Source: Pyricularia pennisetigena (lineage: Eukaryota > Ascomycota > Sordariomycetes > Magnaporthales > Pyriculariaceae). From it: a stretch of DNA of 64,000 nucleotides. This document shows positions 55,420-64,000 of the stretch, piece after piece. The position numbers and the translations under genes are program-made. The stretch covers positions 3,136,408-3,200,407 of the forward strand of contig NC_043744.1 of the NCBI RefSeq assembly GCF_004337985.1, read 5' to 3'. The notes beneath the pieces were generated by a model, which saw only the letters and a program-made list of their open reading frames with translations, ran no database searches and was not told the DNA's origin. Each line of letters starts with the position of its first letter. Position 1 is the stretch's first letter.

Positions 55420-56432
55420 TTCCCCACAACTCCCTTCGGCGTGAGGTGGGGGGGAGGAGCTCTGGGATAGGACATTGTTGATCAGGGTCAACAGCAATGA
55501 GGGGGCAAGGCTTTGGATATAGAATGGTAATATTTCCCTCCTGTATGAACTAGATTGTGCTACCTAAGCGTACATAATTGGAAAAAAAAAGTCGTAATGT
55601 CTGCACAACGCATCTGTTTGATTACTTTTCTTGTTGAATAGAGCCGTTTGTGTCTCCATAATCCAAACGGTGCCTGACGGCCCTATAAGGCGAACTTGGT
55701 CGGAAAATTAGATGCCCGATTAAAACCCGAAAAAAAATAAAGATACTCCCGAGGAAGGGGTTCGTTTGAAACTACGGATAATTCTTGGGGCCCCATTGGG
55801 CACGTGATCGGGGCATAATCGCAGTTATGTTCCCCAAAGACTTGTTTATAGATGTTACTGCCACCTTCACATCCAATAAGGTAAGGCAGTTTAAAAGAAA
55901 ATTTGCTACAGTGTAAACTCGCTTTTCCGTAAAATCAATTGGGGCGGGTTCATTAGCTGCAAGGGACGGTCCAAATCATGACGCTATTTAGCAGTCGGTT
56001 CTCGTTTTTCACTGCAGAGATTGTGGCTTCAACTGGGATTCCATTTTTCTACAAACCTTGAAAACAGTGTGCTCAGCCTATGTAACAAATAAGCAAATAC
56101 GTAACCACCCCCTTTTTATTTTCGGGTTGCGTTTTAAGCGGAGATTCGGGATTCACTTCGACCCCGATGGTTTCGGGCCCATCTACCATAGTGGAATCCG
56201 ATATCCTGGTATCTTATACGACCCCAGAGATACGGCTTGTTTACTGGGGTGGAGAGTTATTGTCCTGCCGACTTTAAAAAGCAGTACCGCGCACACGCAA
56301 CCGGATACGACCAAAAAAAAAAAAAAAACCAAACAAAATTCATCCCAAGTACGCTTTTCTTTCCCCTTGGCGACTTTTTATTACATAAACTCCTTGACTG
56401 TTACTCACGACTCCTCGCCAGCCAGCTTCATC
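55420..56432. other. Intergenic region upstream of the P450 gene
   Basis: No gene. It contains scattered A tracts (55580, 55730, 56313) and the P450 promoter. An open frame at 56058-56627 runs through the P450 start region in another frame and is not credible. Confidence 0.45.
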
Positions 56433-58038
56433 ATGGATGAGCTCGCAGCCACCCAAGGCCTGTCGTTCAGGCACGCGATAGGACTGCTAGCTGCTATTGT
56501 ACGTATTTTTGGATCCTCCCCCTCCCCCCCATTGTCGTGGTTTGCCTGTAGCCAGGGAGATGTCTCTAACAAAACACCAGGCCGTCATCTACCGGCTCGG
56601 CCTCATACTATACAGGAGCTACTTTGATCCTCTGTCCAAGTTCCCAGGCCCCAAGCTTTACGCCATCAGCTATTTGCCGTATATCCTCAGGAACAACGTT
56701 TACGGTACATTTTACAATGACGTTAAAAAGCTGCACGACAAATACGGCCCTATCGTCCGCATCAGCCCCAACAGGATTTCGATGGACGGCTCGATCGCTT
56801 GGCAGGCGGTATTCGCTCGCCGTCCTAATCAGCCCGAGTTCGGAAAATACGCTCCCTTTTACAAGTCCCACGGCGACGTTGTCGGTATTTTTTCAGCACC
56901 TCGAGAACAACACCGTCTTCAGCGCCGCATCATGGGGCACGCGTTTTCGGAAGCGGCTCTGAGAGAGCAATGGCATCTTATCAAGAGATACGTCGACCTT
57001 CTCATGATGCGCTTTGGGGAACTGGCTGATGCCGACAAGCCAGCCAACGTGACCCGGTGGTATAACTACTTTACGTTTGATGTCATGGGCGATTTGGCAT
57101 TCGCCGATCCTTTCAACTCACTCGAAGCTGGCAATTTCCACCCGTGGATCGCCATGATCTTCTCGTCTGTCACAACGTTGTCTCGACTGCATCTGATAAG
57201 GCAGTACCCAATCCTCCGTCCGTTCCTCGGGCTCCTGGTAAACATGGAAGATTTGAAACGCGCCGCAGAACATGAGAGTCTCACCGTCAACAAGGCCGAG
57301 AAACGTATCGCGATGGGGACGGCCACAGATCGCAAGGACTTCATGTCGTACATTTTGCAGAGAAACTCGGGCGAGAAGCAAGCCATGTCTCACCGTGATT
57401 TGCTGACCAACGCCGAAGGTTTTATCGTCGCCGGTTCCGAGACCACCGGCACGGCGCTGTGCGGCACTACTTACCTCCTTGGACGGAACCGCCGTGCTTA
57501 CGACAGCTTGGTCTCCGAGATACGCAATGCCTTTACGACCGAGGAGGAGATCGACATGATCAGCACCGCCAAGCTCGTGTATCTGCACGCGTGTCTGGAG
57601 GAAGGCATGCGCCTGTACCCCCCGGCGGTCGAGACCCCGCCGCGCATCTCGCCGGGCGACTACCTGAACGACGATCTGTACATACCCAAGGGCACCATGG
57701 TTTCCGTCCATCAGTGGGCGACGTACCGGTCGGCCGCCAACTTCACCGACCCCGAGACCTTTGCTCCGCAGCGCTTCCTGCCCCCGACGCATCCGTTGTA
57801 CGAGGAAAAGTACGCCTCGGACAACAAGAAGGCCTTCAGGCCTTTCTCTGCGGGGCCCAGGGACTGCATCGGCAAGAACTTGGCTTATGCCGAAATGAGG
57901 GTCGTCATGGCCAGGATGCTTTGGAATTTTGATTTCGAGCTGGCGCCGGGCCAAGCCGGGTGGATGACAAACCAGCAGGTTCTCAATATTTTCAAAAAGC
58001 CCGATTTGAACGTCAAGTTCACTCGCGTTTCGCGCTGA
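56433..58038 (+). CDS. Cytochrome P450 monooxygenase (microsomal)
   Basis: Membrane-anchored heme-thiolate monooxygenase; substrate unknown. Exon 1 is 56433-56498, the intron 56499-56580 (GTACGT...CCAG with CTAAC branch) and exon 2 56581-58038, giving 507 aa. The N-terminal anchor is about residues 10-33. Then come the proline hinge (DPLSKFPGPKLYAIS), KYGPIVRISPNRIS, the helix I motif AGSETTGTAL (from A306), ExxR in EGMRLYPP (E363, R366), PERF-like FAPQRFLPPTH, and the heme-binding FSAGPRDCIGKNLA (C451). All essential motifs are intact and length is normal. The style resembles fungal clans near isotrichodermin hydroxylase-like P450s. No biosynthetic partner lies nearby, so a pathway cannot be assigned. 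Confidence 0.95.
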
Positions 58039-61000
58039 TAGTGGACATGGCACTGGGGTTGGCATCCCGCTTGAACAGATGCCACGCGCGATCCGGGGTG
58101 CTGTACGTGCAAGGTACCCACTTGTCCACGCAACCCTTTCGTTTGTGGTATGGAACAGATTGCAAATAGCTTCTTCTTTTGTACTTAGAAAGAAAAACAG
58201 AGATCAAACATGCATTTGCTCTACCTTGTGTCTCAAGCCAAGTCCCTACGCATAGGCGGGGGCCTGTGAACAGCTCGCACTCCCAAAAGCTCTCAGAAAA
58301 AAAAAAAACAAGTCAGCAACTCATCGGCGTCCGGTGATGGGAACAGGGCCACAGTGTGAGGCGTGACACCTCCGACGGGAAGGTTTGAGCCAAAAGCATC
58401 ATCGCCAGGCAACACTGCCAGCAAAGAAGCCACAAAGGAGAGTGCTGTATACGCCTGGGATGCATAAAACGCTTGAAACCGAGATAGAGTATTCAACTAA
58501 GAGCCTGATCGAGTGGAGTTAAACTACGTCGTGGGTTTAGCTACTATGTGCAGCAGGGGACGGCAATGTAAGCTTATGGTCGATTTGGGTGTGCAGAAAG
58601 AAAGACGACAACTGAGAATTTGAGATTAGTTTCAGCATTGCATGATTAGCCCTTTATATCTCTTTTTTCACAGTCCATGTTATTCGGCCTCGATCGGTAA
58701 ACTTCCGCGACCAGAACGTTAACTGATTAATAGTTTCAGAGTGTATAGTATATGAGTAAGTGGGTATGAAAGCTTGTAGCTGCTGTCGACGCTAACATGA
58801 CTAAGCTTGTCCATCCTGCAAGCTAATAGGATGGACATGAAGAGAATAACCGCTTTGTAAGGTCGTTTTACTCGGGAGGTAATAAATACATTTTTTCATA
58901 TATCTCGGGTTTATCGGCTTCTGTACAGTGACATGACGCCTGTTAGGTGATCGCCTGGATCCCATATGCAAAAAGGCCGGATCAAAGCAGTTAACAGTCA
59001 ATTGGTACTTGAAAGTCCTCCAGCAAGATCTTGAACTGGTATTATGGTGGCACCAATGATGTAGATGCATGCACGGGGGCAAGGATACGAGTGGCCAATG
59101 TCCGACTGCTGCACGCCTAACGTGATAACGGATAACCAAGCTCGAAAGAAATAAAAGTTAACGGAGGTTTTTCCATGCTTATCTAAGTGATGAAGTCGGG
59201 AATAATCTATAATACGTACAACTTGGAGCTAATATACACGCGGACCCATCACCTGGGCGTGATACTCAATTTTCCAACTCCTCTCTTTACGAAACGCAGA
59301 CTTCTGAAAAGGCCGTCGGGGCCACGGGCGTTGTCCACGACTTTTTTAATACACAGCCTTTCGTCGGCAGCCCAAAACAAAGCCTTTTACTCGGACCGGT
59401 TCCTTTCGTTGCCGTTAAAAAGGGTCCGTATGTTTACGTCGTACAATGCGGCATAAAGCAACCCTTTTTCGTCAACAACCTGGTCGTAAATTAGCAGCCT
59501 GCCCTCCCTTCCATAGTTCCGACCGTTTATTTTGGGGGTTTAACGCAGGCCCGGTCCGGCCAATCGTTAAAGGTGTTCCGCAAAAACTAAACCGAAATTC
59601 CTGGAATAGCTATATCGTGGTTATTCTTTTTTTGCATGTTTTACATCAAAAGACCGTTTAGCTACTTTGTGGAAACGTGAGGCAATATATAACGTACCTT
59701 TGAGCGGTTGTTTGTCGAAAAAGCTGTGTTTTTGCAGGTCCACCCGTTTGCCTCCCAGGTTGGAGGAGGACACTGTCAAGCGCGTTTAAGGACTGAGGGG
59801 CAGGAGATACTCTGCTCAAATTCGCCAACCTGGCTGGGGTCAAACGCGGAAGAAATTCAATATTCGAGAGCAACATGTTGCCGACAAACATATCTCCGCT
59901 CGCGATGTAAGCTCAAATTGGTTCAGGGATGAAAAAGTCCTTGGTCTTTTGCTGTAAAAGCTCCGATTTTCATTCTATTCTCATAAATCATGCGGCGGCA
60001 ATGCTCAACATCCCAGGCGCCCTCATCGGCTCGGAAGATCTCTCACGTCTCGAAGCTCCAGGCCAAGTGAATCCCATATTCAAATTATGTTAAACTCGGT
60101 CATGGTTTGGCAGTATGAAATCCACCAAGCACATGGCGGGACTGCTTGCATCAACCCCTTCAGCTCCACTGTCGTATCGTTCTCCGTGGAAGCAGCTTCC
60201 GCCCTCGCCGCGCGGCAACGCCACATCATTAAAACCAGCAGCAACTCAACCCTTTGTCGTTTCGCTTTCTGGCGTCGCTAACCCTCAAGGCGGACTCCCC
60301 CGACTTTTTGCTAGGCTGCTTCACAGGCAGTTGCTTGTGGAAAGTGGGGTTGCTGTCCACCTTGTTGAGAACTTGAGATTTGAATATCCGTTTGACACTT
60401 TCTGCGTTACCCACTGATGTGCAATGACAATTTGCTTAGACTAGTATATCCCTAATCAGTTCTCGGGCAATGCATGAACATGCAGTACGTGGCATCTGAT
60501 CTTAATGTCGACGAGCGTGGCTCCGTGTTGTTGTTCATGATGCAGATCACGGCTGGGTAGCCTCACGAAGCTGCGTCACCTTACCAAAAGCTTAAGGCCA
60601 ACCCATTCAAGGATAATATCAATGAGCAGAATTGGTTATCTCTGGCAGTGGACCTGTGAATATTACGTAAACTTTCCGCCACGTAGCAACAGCCATTTCT
60701 TTTCCAAACGTTGTTCATTTTGCGTATATGCAAGAATCTCATGACCTTGTAGCATTAAACTGTGCATAGCTTGCGTTCTCTTCATGGTAGTCTGTGAATA
60801 GGGATCTGCAGCAGCAAAGGTTTAACCGATACAAGTCCCTCAAGCCTGTAGACTTGGGTTTATTATTTGCAGCACGCCTAATGGGCAATCAGAATTCAGA
60901 ACTCAGGTACTTGAGTCTTTGCCAAGAAAAAAAAAAGTATCCCCCGTAAATAAATTAGGATATTTCGTGAGTACTGACGAGCCAGTATTTCACCACTGAT

Positions 61001-63117
61001 AGTACCAACTGGTTTCGCCAAGGATGGAAGATGGAGGCTGGTATTTGCCTAGTCTACATCAAGACAGCATGATTGCCGGCTTAGGTCTCCTCTGGTTACG
61101 GGCTTGAGAGTGAGTTCTTCTTCGCCGAGACGACAGAGTACACTCCAGTTCTTGATGGCTAAGCTGTCTCGTCGACGCAGTTCTTAGATGTCATGTTCCT
61201 GGCGAACTGCGGTTATCACCAACATACGAAAAGAAAGATTATCACTTTACAGATATCGAATGGGCCCACCCTCACTCTGTGGCCAAGGAGTCCTGATGCT
61301 GACTATGGCTAGTTTCTGACTTTACGAAATAGTTGCGAGAAAGTCAAACAGGCGTTACCGGAAGCGCGATATTGCTTTGCCCCTCCTGAATTCCAGGAGA
61401 ACATTTATTGTTCATGGGACAACCAGGTACTCGGACCCCCTAAACTGTTTCTGGAAAGTGATGAAAGATCTAACATCTACCATCTTTGCAAAGTAAATCT
61501 TTGCGGATTGAAGGTTCATCACTGGTTCTCGTCTTCAAGAGCCTAACAACATCCCATGGTCAACAAAAGATCTTGGTTTCGGGGAGCGACGGTATGGCAG
61601 CAGGTGTCAAGAAGAAAAAGTCCTTTCAGAGTTCATCGCCTCAAGCCTGCCAGCCGTGTAAAGCATTTGTCACAGTTGCAACAACTCCTGAACGGTTGTC
61701 AAAAAGCTCCTGACTCGAGCTGGTCAATCACGTAGAGCTTTGTCATTACCTCGTCTTTGTCAAGACATGGAAACCCTGATGTTGCGGTTGATTCCTCTAC
61801 AAGCTCTTAGCCTGGCAAAGATACTTTTGGGCGGCGGACAATGGCTCAAAGAGGCAGGAGTAGCTGGCGGTATAGTCAGGTTGTCCCTTGAGCTGAGACT
61901 CCTCGGAAAAAAGGAGGTTTAATTGAGCAGACACAAGCTTTGAGGCTAAGCCTTGTGGCTTGTCAGGGGACATGATCTCAGTTTGTTTCGTATGACAGGA
62001 GAAAAAATGTTTTTTTTTTTTTTTTTTTTTTGCAATTCAGCTGTCACGACAAAGCATAACAAAGGCGGCGGAAAGCTACCGGAATGTGATTGTTCTCCGT
62101 GACCGTTCACGCCGGCGTCCCACGGGAAATCAAATCGGCAGATTGGGCACCGGTCGGAGGGTAGCCGAATACTACGGCAGGTGTTGTTAGAATGAAGGTT
62201 GTTCCCCAGATTTAAAGGAATAATCGTTCCGTGCGCTAGTGAAATGGCAAAGGCCCTCTGGGCGGGGGCAAAGTGGATTACTACTTCGTACAAGAATGTT
62301 GCGCTGGGCACCCTGTGGCTGACTTTTTGTCGTATTTTATATGAGCAGCTAAATTTTTTACAATTCAAGGTTGTGGTGGAAGCGACTCGTCCATACCTAG
62401 CAGTATAGCAAGGTTGAGAAGATGGATTCTCTGGTGTCCCGGTAGTAAAAAAAGAAAAAAAAAAAAAGAAAAGAAAAAGAAAAACGCAATAAACATACTA
62501 ATAGAGTTAATGCTATCACCAGCTGGTACCAAGATCAAAATACCACAATTCACACCCCCGGGCGATGCTTCCCCCTTAGACCGTCGCCATTTGCACACCG
62601 TACTATAAGCCTAGTCTACATCCTTATTCATTGTATTGACAAAATGACAGAGGGCTGGTTCAATTAATGCCTTCGGCAACTGCCGTATTCAAGGTCTCAT
62701 CCCGACAGGTCTTTGACTGTGGGGAAGATTCTCGAGGTCTAGATAACGCTACATAGCCAGAGTTGGTAAAGAAATGGGAATTCCTGCTGGGTCTTGATGT
62801 GAAAGCCCAAGGGAAGGGAAATTGCGCCAAGGAAATTGGCCTCGTCTTCTAAAGTTTGTTTAGATTGACCTCGGCCGCAGCTGGATGGAGATGAAAGATT
62901 GAGGCTGCATCCAGATAGATTTTGGACGCTTGCTGTGGAAGAAGGCCTTGACATTTCCTAGCAGAGGGAGTTTGAACATATCTTCTCCTCACCTCCACCC
63001 GCCAGCTTAGTCTCCGTACTCAGACACTCTCTTTTATACAAACAAAAGCTCTCTTTTGTCTCCAACTTTCAAATCTAGTTCACTCACCAACTCACTTCTT
63101 CCCTGCTCATCATCGGC
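58039..63117. other. 5-kb gene-poor block with a decayed coding remnant
   Basis: No intact gene is supported. It contains a stop-interrupted coding relic (59249-59768, minus), a T tract at 62010-62031 and an A/G-rich low-complexity run at 62445-62485. Remaining open frames are short, domain-free and overlap on both strands. Confidence 0.45.
59249..59768 (-). pseudogene. Stop-interrupted, RIP-like decayed coding sequence of unknown family
   Basis: One minus-strand frame keeps a protein-like sequence for about 170 codons: NLGGKRVDLQKHSF, LYIASRFHKVAKRSFDVKHA, NFGLVFAEHL, YGREGRLLIYDQVVDEKGLL, KALFWAADERLCIKKVVDNA, FRSLRFVKRGVGKLS. It is broken by four TAA and closed by one TGA. These stops are what C-to-T changes in CAA and CGA would give, the expected signature of repeat-induced point mutation. 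No domain is recognised. The regularity of the frame argues for a real ancestral gene. Confidence 0.5.
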
Positions 63118-63962
63118 ATGCTTACCTCGACTGTCTTCGCCATCGGAGCGGCAGCTCTTCTCGGCCAGGCTCAGGTTGTCGTCGGTCAGGCCGACATCAA
63201 AGCCGTCTTCCGGGCCGCCGTCGCCAACGAGAACTGGGCCACCGCCGACATCACCAATGACCCCTTCTACGAAACGCCCTCCAACTTCTCCACCGAGACC
63301 TCCAAGCCCGGCGACCTGCTCCGCTGGCAAGACCTGACCTATGCGCAGTTGGCCACCAACTTCACGCGCGTTCCCCGCGGAATGTCGCTGTCGCGCTTCA
63401 CCTACGTGACCGAGGATAAAGACCGCAAGCCGATCCCGTCCAGCGGCTATTTTTTTGTTGCCCTTTTCGCTGCCCCAGGGCCAGGAGAAGTTCCGCACCA
63501 TCGCTTGGGCACACGGCACAGCCGGCAACTCGCACAAATGCGCGCCCAGCAACAATTTGCAGCTCGATTACGCGTGGCAGGCACCTTTCCTATAGGCCTC
63601 GCAGGGCTTCGCCGTTATTGCCACCGACTACGCCGGCTTGGGCGCGGCGATCCCCACCACCTTCCAGTACGAGGCAAGTGATTTGCACGCTGCAGATGTC
63701 GCCTATTCCGTGGTTGCCGCGCGCAGGCTCCTCGGTGCCCGCCTTACGGACGAATGGGTGGTCGCCGGGCCACTCCGAGGGCGGCATGACTGCGTGGCGC
63801 ACCAACGAACGCCTGGTCCGCGATGGTCAGGAGGAGCTCCTCAAGGCCGGCAACAACCGCTATATCCCGTGGATCAAGGCCCTCTTTGACGGCAACGTCC
63901 CCGCACAGGGCTGCAAGAAGCCGGTGCTTGCCAACTTCATCAGCAACTACCGCCGGGATTAA
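63118..63962 (+). pseudogene. Frameshifted secretory-lipase-like alpha/beta hydrolase
   Basis: A signal peptide and family-like N-terminus (MLTSTVFAIGAAALLGQAQV, then a normal reading to SGYFFVALF) continue in a second frame: KFRTIAWAHGTAGNSHKCAP, then an in-frame TAG at 63593-63595, then GFAVIATDYAGLG and EASDLHAADVAYSVVAARRL. A third frame holds the nucleophile elbow HSEGGMTAWRTNERL, broken from the preceding VVAG by a one-base shift near 63765. The segment between that motif and the end (WIKALFDGNVPAQGC, then stop at 63960) is short for the family, suggesting an internal deletion. At least two frameshifts and a stop make it inactive unless the assembly is wrong. Family: fungal secretory lipase/alpha-beta hydrolase, by motif order. 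Confidence 0.65.
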
Positions 63963-64000
63963 GCCGTTTCTTTTGGAAGGCTGGAAGGGGTTGACTTTTT

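Noticed and set aside
56058..56627. 189-codon frame overlapping the P450 start
   Set aside because: Contains an A-tract encoded Lys run and reads out of frame into the P450; the P450 start and intron fit the family.
1..64000. CRISPR array or prokaryotic operon structures
   Set aside because: No spaced direct repeats; genes have spliceosomal introns and separate promoters, as in fungi.

Overview
The window is nuclear DNA from a filamentous ascomycete. Short GT-AG introns interrupt most genes. There is an intron-containing nuclear tRNA, a fungal polyketide gene cluster and small secreted proteins. It also has A/T homopolymer tracts, an AT-rich repeat island and decayed genes that look RIP-mutated (repeat-induced point mutation). 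Gene content fits Sordariomycetes; I cannot fix a genus from sequence alone.

Layout. (1) 1-12776 is the right part of a secondary-metabolite cluster. A highly reducing polyketide synthase (KS-AT-DH-MT-pseudoER-KR-ACP and the start of a condensation domain) runs off the left edge on the minus strand. A trans-acting enoyl reductase is divergent from it, and an FAD monooxygenase follows. PKS, trans-ER and tailoring oxygenase is the usual composition of a PKS-NRPS or LovB-type pathway: the synthase builds a methylated chain, the separate reductase supplies the missing enoyl reduction, and the monooxygenase probably tailors the product. (2) 13403-19799 holds a four-helix membrane protein, a small Cys-rich secreted protein, a mitochondrial Bax-inhibitor family protein, MsrA and a tRNA-Ile. 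(3) 20394-22309 is an AT-rich, non-coding, transposon-like element with terminal inverted repeats, flanked by a 26-bp direct repeat. (4) 22660-28199 is housekeeping: proline dehydrogenase, a Tim17/22/23-family protein, a small acidic conserved protein and a GNAT acetyltransferase. (5) 31004-35726 has an unrecognised 358-aa protein and a ten-exon OPT transporter. (6) 36409-36546 is an assembly gap. (7) 38526-46428 is almost gene-free. (8) 46429-58038 has a PHO-4/Pho89 type phosphate permease, a disrupted membrane-anchored pepsin-like gene, a secreted M14 carboxypeptidase, a 10-cysteine secreted protein and a P450. (9) 58039-64000 is gene-poor, with a stop-riddled coding remnant and a frameshifted lipase-like gene.

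Conserved metabolic and transport genes therefore alternate with gene-poor accessory blocks holding repeats, pseudogenes and secreted-protein candidates. Exon boundaries were set by hand from splice signals and frame. Domain names come from motif recognition; no database search was run.
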